From contig NZ_JAHWXO010000007.1 of NCBI RefSeq assembly GCF_019857205.1, forward strand, positions 149,946-213,945: 64,000 bases of DNA, in the 5' to 3' direction. Under the pieces are notes generated by a model. That model did not search any database, had not been told where the DNA came from, and saw only the letters and a program-made list of their open reading frames with translations. Position numbers and translations under genes: made by a program. Shown one piece after another: positions 1-10,980 of this stretch. Every line of letters begins with the position of its first letter. Within the stretch, counting starts at the first letter, position 1. The DNA comes from Qipengyuania pacifica (GTDB taxonomy: Bacteria; Pseudomonadota; Alphaproteobacteria; Sphingomonadales; Sphingomonadaceae).

Positions 1-3000
1 ATCGGGGCGGCACCTTTACCGATGTCGTTGCCGTAACGCCCGATGGGGCGCTGGTGACCGACAAGCTGCTCTCGGAAAATCCCGGCCATTATGCGGATGC
101 GGCGAGCGAAGCCGTGCGGCGCCTCATGGAGCGGCATGGGAATGGCCCCATCGCGGAACTGCGGATCGGGACAACGGTCGCGACGAATGCGCTGCTCGAA
201 CGCAAGGGCGAGCGGCTTGCGCTCGCCATCACCCGCGGCTTCGGGGATGCGCTGCGTATCGGCAACCAGGCACGGCCGGATATCTTCGCGCGGCATATCG
301 TCCTGCCTGAACAGTTGGCGTCGCAGGTGGTGGAGATCGACGAACGGGTTTCCGCCGATGGCGAGGTACTGACTGCCCTTGACGAGCAAGAGGCGCGTCG
401 GGCTTTCGAAGGGCTGCGTGCCGACGGCGTCGATGCGCTCGCCATCGTGTTGATGCACGGCTGGAAATATCGCGATCACGAGGAACGGCTGGCCGCCATC
501 GCGCGCGACATGGGCTTTGCGCAGATCAGCGTCAGTCACGAAGTGGCGCCGCTCATTCGTCTGATCCCACGCGGCGACACGACCGTCGTCGATGCCTATC
601 TCTCGCCGGTCCTGCGACGCTATACCGATACTCTTCAGGCCGGTCTGCCCGAAACCGACAGCCTGCGTTTCATGCAATCGAACGGCGGGCTGGCAGAAGT
701 CGGCGCATTTCGCGGGAAGGATGCCATTCTGTCCGGTCCGGCGGGCGGTGTTGTCGGCATGGTCGCTGCGGGCAAGCCACTGGGCCATGAAAAGCTCATC
801 GGCTTCGACATGGGCGGGACCAGCACCGATGTCGCGCATTATGCGGGCGAATATGAACTGACCGGCGATAGCGTCGTGGCCGGCGTCCGCGTGGCCGCCC
901 CGATGATGCAGATCCACACCGTTGCCGCAGGGGGCGGATCGATCTGCCAGTTCGACGGCGGGCGGTTCACGGTCGGCCCGGAAAGCGCGAGTGCGGATCC
1001 GGGCCCCGCCTGCTATCGCAAGGGCGGCCCGCTGACAGTGACTGACTGCAACCTGTTTCTTGGCCGAATTGACCCTGCATTCTTCCCGAACGTCTTTGGT
1101 TCGGACGGCAATCAAACGCTTGATCCGCATGCATCCCACAACCGTCTGAAGGAAATCGCCGACGCGCTTCCACACCCCAGATCGCTGGAGGAAATCGCGG
1201 AAGGCTTCCTCGATATCGCGGTCGACAACATGGCGAATGCGATCCGCAAGATCAGTGTGGCGCGCGGGCACGATGTGACGACCTATGCCCTCGCCTGCTT
1301 CGGCGGAGCGGGCGGACAGCATGCCTGCAGGGTCGCCGACGCTCTCGGCATGGAAACCGTTCTCGTGCACCCGCTCGCCGGCATTCTCTCCGCTTACGGT
1401 ATCGGTCTGGCGCCGGTGAAAGCCATCCGCGAAGTCAGTCTCGTCAGAAAGCTCGGCGACAGTTTCGCCGCAGAGCTAGCGGACCTCGAGGCTCAGGCGC
1501 GCCGGGCCTTGCTGGACCAAGGTATCGAAAACAGCGAGATCGTGCTCGAAAGCCACGCCCGCCTGCGGTTCGAAGGCAGTGACAGCTTGCTGCCGATCGA
1601 TTGCGGCGATGTCCCTACGATGGACCGGACGTTCCGCACCCTTCACCGCCAGCGGTTCGGCTATTCCGATGACCACGCGCCGATCGTGGTCGAGGCTCTG
1701 AGCGTCGAGGCCAGCGGGATGAGTGGCGGCCTCGGCAGTGCAGTGGCCCAGCCGGTTGCCGCCAGCGGCAAGCCCTCGGGCACATGGCAGACCGTAGAAC
1801 GCGCGGCGATGAGCCGGGGCGACGTCGTGCATGGTCCGGTTCTGGTGATCGATCCGGCATCGACGACCGTCGTCGAAGGCGGATGGCAGGCCCGGCTTGC
1901 GGAAGAAGGCAGCCTCGTACTTACACGCAGCGAACCGCTTCAGCGCGACCGTGCGGCAGGGACTGAGGTGGACCCGGTCAGGCTCGAAATTTTCAACAAT
2001 CTCTTCATGGCGATCGCGGAAGAGATGGGCGTCGTTCTCCAGTCGACGGCGACTTCGGTAAACATCAAGGAACGGCTCGATTTCTCCTGCGCCCTGTTCG
2101 ACGCATCGGGCGAACTGATCGCCAATGCGCCGCACATTCCCGTCCATTTAGGGTCGATGGGCGACAGTATCGCCCGCGTTATCGAAGCGCGGGGCGACGC
2201 TCGCGACGGGCGCGGCTTCAGGCGGGGTGACGCCTATGTGCTCAACGATCCCTATCGCGGCGGGACCCACCTTCCCGATATCACAGTGATCGTCCCCGTT
2301 TTCTTCGAAGACGATACTTCCGAACCCGGCGCGTTCGTGGCGGCGCGCGGGCATCATTCGGATATTGGCGGGATTGCACCGGGATCGATGCCACCCGAAA
2401 GCCGGACTATCGAGGAAGAAGGCGTACTTATCGATAATGCCCTGCTGGTCGATGCCGGGCATTTCCGCGAGGCGGAAATGCGCGAGGTCCTCGCTGCGGC
2501 AACGCATCCTGCGCGCAATCCGGATCGCAACATCTCCGATCTGCGCGCGCAGCTTGCCGCATGCACCCGCGGAGAGTCACTGCTTCAGTCAGCCGCGCGC
2601 GATCAGGGAGCGGACGTGGTGGCCGCCTATATGAACCACGTTCTCGCCAATGCGGAGGAAAGCGTCAGGCGGCTGCTCGACCGGCTGGACGACGGCACAT
2701 TCGCCTATCCGATGGACAACGGTGCGGTGGTAAAGGTGGCCATCCGGATCAACCGGGATGAGCGATCGGCGGTCTTCGATTTCACCGGCACCAGTGGACA
2801 ATTGCCCGATAATTTCAACGCGCCCAAATCCATAACGCGCGCAGCGGCACTCTATGTCGTGCGCACGCTGATCGACGATGCCATTCCCATGAACGATGGC
2901 TGTCTCCGTCCTGTCGAACTGGTTGTACCGGAAGGATCGATGCTCAATCCGCGCCCGGGGGCTGCCGTGGTGGCGGGCAATGTCGAGACAAGTCAGGTCG

Positions 3001-3524
3001 TGACCGACGCGCTCTTCGCAGCGACCAGCAGACTGGCACCGAGCCAGGGCACGATGAACAATTTCACCTTCGGTGACGGCGCAGATCAATATTACGAAAC
3101 GATCTGCGGCGGATCGGGTGCCGGCCTCGACCATGATGGGACCAGCGCCGTGCAGACCCATATGACCAATTCGCGGCTGACCGATCCGGAAATCCTGGAA
3201 AGTCGGCTTCCGGTCCGTCTCGACACCTTCTCCATTCGGCGGGGGTCCGGCGGAAATGGCGAATATCGTGGCGGAGATGGCGTAGAACGCCGGATTACTT
3301 TCCTCCACCCGATGCGCGCCAATATGCTGGCGAACCGGCGGGAGATCGCGCCGCGCGGCATCTGCGGCGGCACTGATGCAGCGCCGGGCCGCAACTGGAT
3401 CGAGCGTGCAGACGGCTCACGAGAAAATCTCGGCGCCACGGGCTCGGGCGACATGCAGCCCGGCGACACATTCGTCATCCTCACCCCCGGCGGTGGAGGC
3501 TTCGGCCCTCCCCGCCAGAAGTGA
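1..3524 (+). CDS. Hydantoinase/5-oxoprolinase HyuA-HyuB fusion (5' end cut by window)
   Basis: ATP-dependent cyclic amide hydrolase of the 5-oxoprolinase/hydantoinase family, probably cytosolic. The open frame runs from base 3 without a start, and its first residues are the ATP-binding motif GGTFTD, so only about 10 residues are missing; the GTG at 54 is internal. About 1173 residues are visible. The N-terminal two thirds is HyuA-like ([14 protein letters not shown], and the second ATPase motif [14 protein letters not shown]). The HyuB-like half begins around codon 640 ([13 protein letters not shown]) and ends in a Gly-rich tail. The length matches fused bacterial 5-oxoprolinases of about 1200 aa. 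It converges on the aldehyde dehydrogenase with a 9-base gap. The exact substrate (5-oxoproline, hydantoin or other) is not readable. Confidence 0.9.
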   Translation, partial: RGGTFTDVVAVTPDGALVTDKLLSENPGHYADAASEAVRRLMERHGNGPIAELRIGTTVATNALLERKGERLALAITRGFGDALRIGNQARPDIFARHIVLPEQLASQVVEIDERVSADGEVLTALDEQEARRAFEGLRADGVDALAIVLMHGWKYRDHEERLAAIARDMGFAQISVSHEVAPLIRLIPRGDTTVVDAYLSPVLRRYTDTLQAGLPETDSLRFMQSNGGLAEVGAFRGKDAILSGPAGGVVGMVAAGKPLGHEKLIGFDMGGTSTDVAHYAGEYELTGDSVVAGVRVAAPMMQIHTVAAGGGSICQFDGGRFTVGPESASADPGPACYRKGGPLTVTDCNLFLGRIDPAFFPNVFGSDGNQTLDPHASHNRLKEIADALPHPRSLEEIAEGFLDIAVDNMANAIRKISVARGHDVTTYALACFGGAGGQHACRVADALGMETVLVHPLAGILSAYGIGLAPVKAIREVSLVRKLGDSFAAELADLEAQARRALLDQGIENSEIVLESHARLRFEGSDSLLPIDCGDVPTMDRTFRTLHRQRFGYSDDHAPIVVEALSVEASGMSGGLGSAVAQPVAASGKPSGTWQTVERAAMSRGDVVHGPVLVIDPASTTVVEGGWQARLAEEGSLVLTRSEPLQRDRAAGTEVDPVRLEIFNNLFMAIAEEMGVVLQSTATSVNIKERLDFSCALFDASGELIANAPHIPVHLGSMGDSIARVIEARGDARDGRGFRRGDAYVLNDPYRGGTHLPDITVIVPVFFEDDTSEPGAFVAARGHHSDIGGIAPGSMPPESRTIEEEGVLIDNALLVDAGHFREAEMREVLAAATHPARNPDRNISDLRAQLAACTRGESLLQSAARDQGADVVAAYMNHVLANAEESVRRLLDRLDDGTFAYPMDNGAVVKVAIRINRDERSAVFDFTGTSGQLPDNFNAPKSITRAAALYVVRTLIDDAIPMNDGCLRPVELVVPEGSMLNPRPGAAVVAGNVETSQVVTDALFAATSRLAPSQGTMNNFTFGDGADQYYETICGGSGAGLDHDGTSAVQTHMTNSRLTDPEILESRLPVRLDTFSIRRGSGGNGEYRGGDGVERRITFLHPMRANMLANRREIAPRGICGGTDAAPGRNWIERADGSRENLGATGSGDMQPGDTFVILTPGGGGFGPPRQK

Positions 3525-3533
3525 AGATCGCGA

Positions 3534-4955
3534 TCAGACGGCCGCGTCGCGTTTGACCGTGATGACCTGAGGATAGGTGAATTCCTTCAAGCCATCGACG
3601 CCATATTCGGCGCCGAAGCCCGACTGCTTGTGCCCACCGAACGGAGCGAACGGCGAGAGGTGCATGAATTCATTGATCCAGACCGTACCCGTTTCGAGCT
3701 GTTCCGCGATTTCGACGCCCTTGTCGGTATCTTTGGTCCAGACTGCGCCGGCGAGGCCGTAATCCGAATTGTTCGCGCGTTCGATGACTTCGTCGATCGT
3801 GTCGAATTTCAAAAGCGGCATGACGGGGCCAAACTGTTCTTCGGCCACGATCCGCGCATCTTCCGGTGGGTTGTCGAGTATTGTGATCGGCACGTAATAT
3901 CCGGTGCCGGACGGGTCCTTGTCGCCTCCGGTCAGGAATTTGTAGCCATTGTCCTTCGCATCCTGGATCAGTTCGAGCACGCGCTCATACTGCTTCTTGT
4001 TTTGGATCGGGCCGACGCCGGTACCCTGCTGCGAACCATCGCCGACCACAACGGTGTTTGCATAAGCAGCGATCGCCTTGGACAGGTCGTCGTAAATATC
4101 CTTGTGAATGTAGACGCGCTTGGCCGCGATGCAGACCTGCCCAGCATTGGAAAAGCTCGACCAGAATAGCTGCTCGGCGACTTTTTCGACATCGGCATCC
4201 GGCAGTACGATCGACGCGTCATTACCGCCAAGCTCGAGCGTGATACGCTTCAGGTCGCCGCTCGCGCCTGCCATGATTTTCTTGCCCGTGGCAGTCGACC
4301 CGGTGAAGGTAATCTTGTCGATGTCCGGGTGCTCGGTAATCAGCGGGCCCAAGGTATCTTCTCCGGTGATGATGTTCACCGTACCGGCCGGCACCACATC
4401 CTTGATCAATTCCGCAATGCGCAGCGTAGTCAGCGGCGTGAACGGCGATGGCTTGAGCACGATCGTGCAGCCTGCGACCAGCGCAGGCACGATCTTCTGG
4501 ATGGCCATCATGATCGGGAAGTTCCAAGGCACGATCCCACCGACCACGCCCACAGGCACACGGCGGGTACGCGACAGACGCGTATCATCGTCCTGGCTGA
4601 TCACGTCATCCAATGTCAGCGTCGATTGCGCAGCAGCAAGGCCGGCTGCGCCGTAAATTTCCTGTTGCGCCTGCGTATGGGGCTTGCCCTGCTCGCTGGT
4701 CAGCAGGCGATAGAGTTCGTCGGCATTTCCCTTGATCGCTGCCGCGATACCCTGGACCACTTTCTGACGTTCTTCCTGCGGGGTTTTCTTCCATTCCTTG
4801 AACGCGCGTCGCGCGGCAGCGACGGCACGGTCCAGTTCATCCTTGCCGCAGGCTGGTACGCGCCCGACCACCTGCTCGTTGGCAGGGTTCAGAACCTCCA
4901 GCCACTCGCCATTGTCGACCATTTCGCCGTCGATCAGGTTCTTATAGTCTGTCAT
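3534..4955 (-). CDS. NAD(P)-dependent aldehyde dehydrogenase
   Basis: Oxidises an aldehyde to the acid with NAD(P)+; 473 aa, normal for the ALDH superfamily. Visible motifs are the cofactor loop VPWNFPIMM, the Rossmann turn FTGSTATGKK, the general-base region LELGGNDASIVL, the catalytic cysteine in NAGQVCIAAKR and the C-terminal EEQFGPVMPLL. The frame is open further upstream, but the ATG at 4955 is preceded by a good AAGGAGAG ribosome site and starts the expected N-terminus (MTDYKNLIDGE). It is divergent from the acyl-CoA dehydrogenase at 5084, sharing a 128-base region with a palindrome at 5015-5031. Substrate unknown; resemblance is to the broad aliphatic/aromatic group. Confidence 0.93.
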   Translation of the reverse strand: MTDYKNLIDGEMVDNGEWLEVLNPANEQVVGRVPACGKDELDRAVAAARRAFKEWKKTPQEERQKVVQGIAAAIKGNADELYRLLTSEQGKPHTQAQQEIYGAAGLAAAQSTLTLDDVISQDDDTRLSRTRRVPVGVVGGIVPWNFPIMMAIQKIVPALVAGCTIVLKPSPFTPLTTLRIAELIKDVVPAGTVNIITGEDTLGPLITEHPDIDKITFTGSTATGKKIMAGASGDLKRITLELGGNDASIVLPDADVEKVAEQLFWSSFSNAGQVCIAAKRVYIHKDIYDDLSKAIAAYANTVVVGDGSQQGTGVGPIQNKKQYERVLELIQDAKDNGYKFLTGGDKDPSGTGYYVPITILDNPPEDARIVAEEQFGPVMPLLKFDTIDEVIERANNSDYGLAGAVWTKDTDKGVEIAEQLETGTVWINEFMHLSPFAPFGGHKQSGFGAEYGVDGLKEFTYPQVITVKRDAAV

Positions 4956-5014
4956 CGCTTTTCTCTCCTTGCCGGAATCCAGGAATTTTCTCTCCGCAAT
5001 ATCCTGTCGGGATT

Positions 5015-5031
5015 CGTTGCATGATGCAACG
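5015..5031. promoter_or_regulatory. Perfect palindrome, candidate operator
   Basis: CGTTGCAT-G-ATGCAACG is an 8-bp perfect inverted repeat around one base, lying in the divergent promoter region of the aldehyde and acyl-CoA dehydrogenases. The geometry is that of a dimeric repressor site. A related element occurs at 21141-21158. The regulator is unknown. Confidence 0.45.
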
Positions 5032-5083
5032 GGTCTTGCGGCGCGGCCAGAAATTGGAGACAGAAGCACCGGAGAGGAGAGCG

Positions 5084-6220
5084 ATGCAGACCTTCGCAAC
5101 CGAAGCGGTCGACTGGCCGGACACGGCGACGCGCCTGCGCGACCAGGTCCGTGATCTGGTTGCGCAGCACGGCGAGCGAGATCCTGTTCGCCGGGCAAAC
5201 AGCTGGACCAAGCCGAACCCCGCCTTCAGCCGCAAATTGGGTGATGCGGGCCTGCTCGGCATGACGTGGCCCAAGGAGTACGGGGGGCACGAGCGCAGCC
5301 AGCTCGAACGCTATGTAGTGATCGAAGAGCTGCTGGCGGCTGGTGCCCCGGTCGGGGCGCACTGGATCGCGGACCGGCAGAGCGGGCCGCTGCTGCTGCG
5401 TCTCGGCAACGACAGGTTGAAGCGGCGCTGGGTACCCGCGATTGCCCGCGGCGAGGCATTTGCCTGCATCGGCCTTAGCGAACCGGGCTCGGGTTCGGAC
5501 CTTGCCTCGGTCCGCACGTCGGCACGCCGTGACGGCGACGATTGGATCATCAACGGCCAGAAAGTGTGGACCACCGGCGCGCATATCAGCCAGTTCATGA
5601 TTGCCCTTGTCCGCAGCGAAGCAGGCAGCGAGCGACAGGCCGGATTGTCGCAGTTCGTGATTCCGATGGATGCGCCGGGCGTCACGGTCAAACCGATCAT
5701 AGACCTGACGGGTGCGCACGAATTCAACGAGGTGTTTTTCGACGACGTCCGCTTGCCAGCCGATGCACTTTTGGGGGTCGAAGGCGAAGGCTGGAAGCAG
5801 GCCACTGCCGAGCTCTCGCTCGAACGGTCGGGGCCGGAGCGATACCTGTCGTCCATGGTGCTCTTCCTGGAACTGGTGCGATATGCCGGAACGCGGACAG
5901 ATCCTGCGCTCCAGCAACTGGTCGGCCGCCTTGCCGCAGAAGCGTGGACCTTGCGATTGATGAGCGCATCGGTCGCGGCCAAGCTTGCACGAGGCGAGGA
6001 CCCGGCGCTGGAAGCGACCATCGTCAAGGATCTTGGCAATTCGTACGAGCAGGCGATCCCACAATTGGTCCAGGCTGCTGTCGATTTCGGCGACGCAGAT
6101 GCCGAGGTGCTACGAGCCGTCTGCTTCTACCTGCTGCAGGTAAGCCCGAGCTTCTCGCTGCGTGGCGGCACGCGGGAAATCATCCGGGGAATTATCGCAC
6201 GCGGATTGGGCCTCAGATGA
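5084..6220 (+). CDS. Acyl-CoA dehydrogenase
   Basis: FAD flavoprotein that desaturates an acyl-CoA at the alpha-beta bond; 378 aa, full length. The N-terminal helical domain has the MTWPKEYGG motif, the middle beta domain has LSEPGSGSDLASVRTSA and the NGQKVWTTGAH loop, and the C-terminal helical domain ends in GGTREIIRGIIARGLGL. I chose ATG 5084 over the more distal ATG at 5021 because GGAGAGGAGA sits directly before it and the protein then starts at the family's usual point. Its stop overlaps the start of the next, shorter homologue (ATGA), so the two are co-translated and probably form a hetero-oligomer. Confidence 0.92.
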   Translation: MQTFATEAVDWPDTATRLRDQVRDLVAQHGERDPVRRANSWTKPNPAFSRKLGDAGLLGMTWPKEYGGHERSQLERYVVIEELLAAGAPVGAHWIADRQSGPLLLRLGNDRLKRRWVPAIARGEAFACIGLSEPGSGSDLASVRTSARRDGDDWIINGQKVWTTGAHISQFMIALVRSEAGSERQAGLSQFVIPMDAPGVTVKPIIDLTGAHEFNEVFFDDVRLPADALLGVEGEGWKQATAELSLERSGPERYLSSMVLFLELVRYAGTRTDPALQQLVGRLAAEAWTLRLMSASVAAKLARGEDPALEATIVKDLGNSYEQAIPQLVQAAVDFGDADAEVLRAVCFYLLQVSPSFSLRGGTREIIRGIIARGLGLR

Positions 6221-6945
6221 GTGACACGCGCCGCATGCTGGCTGAAATGGTCGATCCTCTTTTCGCGGGAATGGGTGCGGCAGCCATTGTCGAGCGTGAC
6301 CTTGCGCGCCTTGAAGAGCTCGGACTGCCAAACCTTCTGGTTCCAGAAGCGGAGGGCGGCTTCGGCGGCAGCTGGCTCGATGCACTGACGGTCTTTCGCC
6401 TGGCCGGCTATCACGCCCTTGGCATCGACCTGCCGAAGCTCATCGTTAAGCGGGCAGCAGTGGCGGACACCAAATTGTCAATGGCCTTTGCCCGCGCCTG
6501 TCAGATCGCGGGCGCTCTGGACGCGGCGCTGGCCTTGTCGATCGCCTATGCCAATGAGCGCCAGCAATTCGGCAGGCCACTGGGAAAATTCCAGGCCGTA
6601 CAGCAGTCTCTCGCGAGCTTTGCCTGCGAAGCGGCAGCGGCCAATTGCGCTGCGATGGGTGCGGCACAGGCGCTCGATCGCGGTAACGCCGAATTCGAAG
6701 TCGCCGCTGCCAAGCTTCGCGCGAACCGGGCGGTCGAAATGGGCACCAGTGTTGCTCATCAGGTTCACGGCGCAATCGGCTTCACGGAAGAATACGCGTT
6801 AGCCCCCCTGACCCGGCGGTTGTGGCAATGGCGTTCCGAGTTCGGCAACGATGCCTATTGGAGCGCTCGGCTCGGCAGTAAGGTAATCGCGCGAGGGGCA
6901 GACCGGTTCTGGCGGGACCTTTCCGCGCGAACCGACCATTCCTAG
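6217..6945 (+). CDS. Acyl-CoA dehydrogenase homologue lacking the middle domain
   Basis: 242 aa, about 100-130 residues shorter than its relatives. The N-terminal helical domain is recognisable (LLVPEAEGGFGG, then FRLAGYHAL), and the C-terminal helical domain is intact (YANERQQFGRPLGKFQAVQ, then VHGAIGFTEEYAL). Between them, at about residues 70-90, there is no room for the beta-sheet middle domain that shapes the FAD and substrate pocket. The reading frame is continuous, so this is an in-frame internal deletion and not a frameshift. It starts by ATGA overlap with the upstream gene. It may be a structural partner of the full-length subunit or a decaying gene; catalytic activity on its own seems unlikely. 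Confidence 0.8.
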   Translation: MSDTRRMLAEMVDPLFAGMGAAAIVERDLARLEELGLPNLLVPEAEGGFGGSWLDALTVFRLAGYHALGIDLPKLIVKRAAVADTKLSMAFARACQIAGALDAALALSIAYANERQQFGRPLGKFQAVQQSLASFACEAAAANCAAMGAAQALDRGNAEFEVAAAKLRANRAVEMGTSVAHQVHGAIGFTEEYALAPLTRRLWQWRSEFGNDAYWSARLGSKVIARGADRFWRDLSARTDHS

Positions 6946-6960
6946 CCGCGCTGTGCAATC

Positions 6961-6980
6961 CCGGCGCAGCAAATCGCCGG
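6961..6980. terminator. Short hairpin between convergent genes
   Basis: CCGGCG, eight bases, CGCCGG. The 6-bp stem lies between the stop of the short acyl-CoA dehydrogenase and the stop of the convergent LuxR-type gene. There is no T-run, so termination activity is a guess from position. Confidence 0.3.
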
Positions 6981-6982
6981 CA

Positions 6983-7981
6983 TTATGCCAGCGCAAGCAC
7001 CCCCGTAAGAATGTTGCGCACTAGGTCGACCTGACCCCGAGCGCCCGTCTTCGCATAGATTTTCTTTGAGTAGTACCGGGCGGTTTCGACGGTAAGGGCG
7101 TGGACTTCTGCCGCTTCGACAATCGACAAACCTTGCGCCAGCGACCAGGCAAGGCGCGCTTCCGCAGGCGTCAGATCGAACAGATCGACTAATTGCTCAT
7201 GGCGGTCGGCGGAGGATGAGCGGTCGCCGCGCAGGTAGACAACCGCGACCGCCTTGTCCTTTCCCGCCAGCAAGTTGATGCGCGTAGGCGCAACAAGAAT
7301 ATCGATCCATGGGTCCTTGCTGATGTTGATCGCCTGAGGGCGATGTCGGCGGTCGGCCGCCATCGCCTTGGCAAGTGCTGTCAGTTCACGATCCACATGG
7401 GGCGAAGATGGCACGAGGCGATCATAGGGACCCCGCCTGAGTGCGCCCGATCGGCGCAGGAAGCTGTCTGCCTGACTGTCCAGATCAACTATCCGGCAAC
7501 GCTCGTCCAATGCAATCCAGCCAAAGTTCATTCGCCGGAACGCCTCCTCGCTCACGGATGCACGGCTACGTTCGTGCTCGATCGTTTCGAGGACCCTCAG
7601 AGCCACACGTAAATGCGGGACCAGAGCCGTCAGCAGGCTGGCGATCTTTGCCGTTGGCGACGCTTGCGCCAGAACCGCCAGCGTCAGAACGATGCCGGCC
7701 CCTTCCACGCGCACTGCACGCAGGCCAGCATCATCATAGCCGATCTCCTCACCTGAATAGACGCGCCCGTTGCGCATTTCCTCCGCCACGAACCCGATCA
7801 ATTCGCCGTCATGTAGGGCCACAGCGTCTGTATCGCCCGTACCGGTCAGCCAGATGGCCACGCCCTCGGCTTCGCAGACCCGGCGCATCAGTCGCAGGAA
7901 GGTTAGCCACATGGGCTGCTCGAATACGCCCGAATGAAGCGGGATGAGCAATTCCGTTTCGCCAAGATTAGGGATGCGCAT
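6983..7981 (-). CDS. LuxR-type transcriptional regulator
   Basis: 332 aa cytosolic DNA-binding protein. The C-terminal 65 residues form a LuxR/GerE helix-turn-helix ([17 protein letters not shown], then [18 protein letters not shown]). The long N-terminal part is not a recognisable receiver or autoinducer domain; it resembles the sensor region of stand-alone LuxR regulators common in sphingomonads. The frame extends upstream, but [12 protein letters not shown] at 7981 is the most natural start; an in-frame ATG at 8005 is the alternative. The gene is divergent from cysD, and its ribosome site overlaps a palindrome (7997-8014), which suggests autoregulation and possibly control of cysDNC. Its ligand is unknown. 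Confidence 0.8.
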   Translation of the reverse strand: MRIPNLGETELLIPLHSGVFEQPMWLTFLRLMRRVCEAEGVAIWLTGTGDTDAVALHDGELIGFVAEEMRNGRVYSGEEIGYDDAGLRAVRVEGAGIVLTLAVLAQASPTAKIASLLTALVPHLRVALRVLETIEHERSRASVSEEAFRRMNFGWIALDERCRIVDLDSQADSFLRRSGALRRGPYDRLVPSSPHVDRELTALAKAMAADRRHRPQAINISKDPWIDILVAPTRINLLAGKDKAVAVVYLRGDRSSSADRHEQLVDLFDLTPAEARLAWSLAQGLSIVEAAEVHALTVETARYYSKKIYAKTGARGQVDLVRNILTGVLALA

Positions 7982-7996
7982 GCAAGCATTTCTATC

Positions 7997-8014
7997 ACCT
8001 CCCATTTGGGAGGT
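7997..8014. promoter_or_regulatory. Inverted repeat in the luxR/cysD divergent region
   Basis: ACCTCCCA-TT-TGGGAGGT is an 8-bp perfect inverted repeat with a 2-base centre. On the minus strand one arm contains the GGGAGGT ribosome site of the LuxR-type gene. It could be an operator or simply a structured leader; nothing in the sequence separates these. Confidence 0.4.
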
Positions 8015-8066
8015 CCATTGCCTATGCAGCTTCCTATCTCTCACCAGAGAAACGCGGAGCCGATCC

Positions 8067-8987
8067 ATGACCGACGCCAAATCCCTGACCCATCTCCAAC
8101 GGCTCGAAGCCGAGAGCATCCATATCATGCGCGAAGTCGTCGCAGAGGCGGAAAAGCCCGTGATGCTCTATTCGATCGGCAAGGACAGCGCCGTCATGCT
8201 GCACCTTGCGAAGAAAGCATTCTATCCATCGCCCCCGCCCTTCCCGCTCATGCATGTCGACACGACATGGAAGTTCAAGGACATGTATGCGCTGCGGGAA
8301 AAGGCCGCCGAAGAAGCGGGGATGGAACTGATCGTCCATCAGAACCCAGACGCCGCGGCGCGAGGGATCAACCCTTTCGATCACGGCCCGCTACACACCG
8401 ATATGTGGAAGACGGAAGGGTTGAAGCAAGCGCTCGATAAATACGGTTTCGACGCGGCATTCGGCGGCGCCCGACGCGACGAAGAGAAGAGCCGCGCCAA
8501 GGAACGCATTTTCTCGTTCCGCACCGCCACGCATGGCTGGGACCCGAAAAACCAGCGGCCCGAGCTTTGGAACCTCTACAACGCACGCAAGAAAAAGGGC
8601 GAGAGCATCCGCATCTTCCCGCTGTCCAACTGGACCGAGCTCGACATCTGGCAATACATCATGGCCGAAAATATCGAGATCGTGCCGCTCTATTTCAGCG
8701 CGAAGCGACCAACCTACGAACATGATGGCGGGCTGTTCATGGCCGACGACATCGACAGGTTGGAGCGGGTTATCGGACACCGTCCGGAGATAATAGAACG
8801 TTCGATCCGCTTCCGCACCCTTGGATGCTTCCCCCTTACCGGGGCCGTGGAAAGCGAAGCTGCGACACTGCAGGAAGTGGTGCAGGAGATGTTACTGACG
8901 ACCACCAGCGAACGGCAGGGGCGCGTGATCGACAAGGACGCAGGGGATGCGTCAATGGAGAAGAAAAAGCAGGAGGGTTACTTCTGA
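8067..8987 (+). CDS. cysD: Sulfate adenylyltransferase subunit 2 (CysD)
   Basis: Small catalytic subunit of ATP sulfurylase, making adenosine 5'-phosphosulfate (APS) from ATP and sulfate, driven by the GTPase CysN. 306 aa, close to the usual 302. The PP-loop is seen as [13 protein letters not shown] near residues 37-50, followed by [16 protein letters not shown] and the typical C-terminal [11 protein letters not shown]. The ATG at 8067 is chosen over an upstream ATG at 7944 because it gives the standard N-terminus ([17 protein letters not shown]). The stop overlaps the cysNC start (TGATG). Confidence 0.97.
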   Translation: MTDAKSLTHLQRLEAESIHIMREVVAEAEKPVMLYSIGKDSAVMLHLAKKAFYPSPPPFPLMHVDTTWKFKDMYALREKAAEEAGMELIVHQNPDAAARGINPFDHGPLHTDMWKTEGLKQALDKYGFDAAFGGARRDEEKSRAKERIFSFRTATHGWDPKNQRPELWNLYNARKKKGESIRIFPLSNWTELDIWQYIMAENIEIVPLYFSAKRPTYEHDGGLFMADDIDRLERVIGHRPEIIERSIRFRTLGCFPLTGAVESEAATLQEVVQEMLLTTTSERQGRVIDKDAGDASMEKKKQEGYF

Positions 8988-10894
8988 TGACCGATCCGAT
9001 TTATCAAACCGATGCCCTGATCGCCGAAGATATCGATGCCTATCTGGAGCAGCATCAGAACAAATCGATGCTGCGCTTCATCACCTGCGGCAGCGTGGAT
9101 GACGGTAAATCCACCTTGATCGGCCGCCTGCTGTACGATTCCAAGATGATCTTCGAAGACCAGCTCGCCGCCCTGGAAAACGACAGCCGGCGGGTCGGGA
9201 CCCAGGGTCAGGACATCGACTTCGCGCTGCTGGTCGACGGGCTCGCTGCCGAGCGCGAACAAGGCATTACGATCGATGTCGCCTATCGCTTTTTCGCGAC
9301 GGAGAAACGCAAGTTCATCGTCGCAGATTGCCCGGGTCACGAGCAATACACGCGCAACATGGTCACCGGCGCATCGACAGCCGATTGTGCCGTCATCCTG
9401 ATCGACGCTCGAAAGGGCGTGCTAGTCCAGACCCGTCGCCACAGCTTCTTGTGCCACCAGCTTGGCATCAGGAACCTCGTGCTGGCAGTGAATAAGATGG
9501 ATTTGATCGATTACGATGAGACCAAGTTCAACGCCATCGTTTCCGATTACGCAAAGTTTGCAGAAAGTATCGGCATCGAAAGCTTCCACGCCGTTCCGAT
9601 ATCGGGCCTAGCGGGCGACAATATCACCTCGCGGTCGGACAACACGGATTGGTATGGCGGTCCGGTTCTCATCGACCTTCTGGAAACGATGCAGATCGGT
9701 AATACTGCCAGCCAGAAGAAGCCCTTCCGCATGCCCGTCCAATGGGTAAACCGTCCCAATCTCGACTTTCGTGGCTTCTCGGGACTGATCGCTAGCGGCA
9801 CCGTGAAGCCGGGCGACGAATTACGTTCTCTCCCTTCGGGCAAGACCAGCACGGTAAAATCGGTGGTCACCATGGACGGGGAACTCGACGAAGCGGTTGC
9901 GGGCCAATCCATCACGATCACTCTGGAGGAAGAGATCGATTGTTCGCGCGGCGATGTGCTTGCCACTGCCGACGACCCTCCCGAAGTCGCTGACCAGTTC
10001 GAAACCACCATCGTGTGGATGGACGACGAGCCGCTCGTCGTCGGCCGCGGCTACTGGCTCAAACTGGGCACGCAGATGGTCAGCGTAACAATCGCCGAAC
10101 CAAAATACGAAATCGACGTCAATACGGTGGAACATCTCGCATCGCAGACGCTGAATCTGAATCAGATCGGGGTTTGCGAGATTACGACCGACAGGCGCAT
10201 CGTCTTTAATCCCTATACAGAAAATCGCGCGCTGGGCGGCTTTATCCTGATCGACAAGATCACCAACCACACCGTGGGCGCAGGGATGCTGCATTTCAGC
10301 CTACGCCGTAGCCAGAACGTCCATTGGCAGCCTACCGATATTACACGCGACCACCACGCTTCCATGAAAAACCAGACGCCGCGGGTGCTCTGGTTCACCG
10401 GGCTGTCGGGTTCGGGAAAATCGACTATCGCGAACGAAGTCGAGAAGAAGCTGGCCCTCATGAACCGGCATACCTTCCTTCTCGATGGCGACAATGTTCG
10501 CCACGGGCTTAACAAGGATCTCGGCTTTACCGAAAGCGACCGGATCGAGAATATCCGCCGCATAGGCGAAGTTGCGAAACTCATGACCGATGCTGGCCTG
10601 ATCGTGCTGACAGCCTTCATCAGCCCTTTTCGCGCCGACCGGCAGTTGGTGCGGGACATGATCGATGGAGGCGAATTCATCGAAATCCATGTCGATACGC
10701 CGCTGGAAGTTGCCGAGGCGCGCGATGTGAAGGGGCTTTACAAGAAGGCGCGCGAAGGGAAGCTGAAGAACTTCACCGGTATCGACAGCCCTTACGAACC
10801 ACCGGAAAGTCCGGAAATTCGCGTCAACACGGTGGAAATGACACCCGAAGAGGCGGCGGACCATATCATCGCGAAGATCTTGCCATTGAAGTAG
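8987..10894 (+). CDS. cysNC: Bifunctional sulfate adenylyltransferase subunit 1 / APS kinase (CysNC)
   Basis: 635 aa fusion. Residues 1 to about 440 form the EF-Tu-like GTPase CysN: G1 loop [10 protein letters not shown]3 [13 protein letters not shown]4 NKMD, then two beta-barrel domains. From about 450 the APS kinase CysC follows with its own P-loop GLSGSGKST and the [16 protein letters not shown] substrate region. Together with CysD it produces PAPS. No PAPS reductase or sulfite reductase gene lies nearby, whereas a PAPS-using sulfotransferase lies 5 kb away, so the PAPS may feed sulfation as well as assimilation (inference). The start is fixed by the 1-base overlap with cysD. Confidence 0.97.
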   Translation: MTDPIYQTDALIAEDIDAYLEQHQNKSMLRFITCGSVDDGKSTLIGRLLYDSKMIFEDQLAALENDSRRVGTQGQDIDFALLVDGLAAEREQGITIDVAYRFFATEKRKFIVADCPGHEQYTRNMVTGASTADCAVILIDARKGVLVQTRRHSFLCHQLGIRNLVLAVNKMDLIDYDETKFNAIVSDYAKFAESIGIESFHAVPISGLAGDNITSRSDNTDWYGGPVLIDLLETMQIGNTASQKKPFRMPVQWVNRPNLDFRGFSGLIASGTVKPGDELRSLPSGKTSTVKSVVTMDGELDEAVAGQSITITLEEEIDCSRGDVLATADDPPEVADQFETTIVWMDDEPLVVGRGYWLKLGTQMVSVTIAEPKYEIDVNTVEHLASQTLNLNQIGVCEITTDRRIVFNPYTENRALGGFILIDKITNHTVGAGMLHFSLRRSQNVHWQPTDITRDHHASMKNQTPRVLWFTGLSGSGKSTIANEVEKKLALMNRHTFLLDGDNVRHGLNKDLGFTESDRIENIRRIGEVAKLMTDAGLIVLTAFISPFRADRQLVRDMIDGGEFIEIHVDTPLEVAEARDVKGLYKKAREGKLKNFTGIDSPYEPPESPEIRVNTVEMTPEEAADHIIAKILPLK

Positions 10895-10980
10895 GTGCGT
10901 CGACGGATGTAAAGGATGCATGCTCGCACCAGATGGTCGTGGGCTGGCCGTCCGCGCCATTTCGGTAACCTGAGAAATCG

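Noticed and set aside
4952..6064. Open frame of 370 codons on the minus strand
   Set aside because: Antisense to the acyl-CoA dehydrogenase at 5084; no family resemblance.
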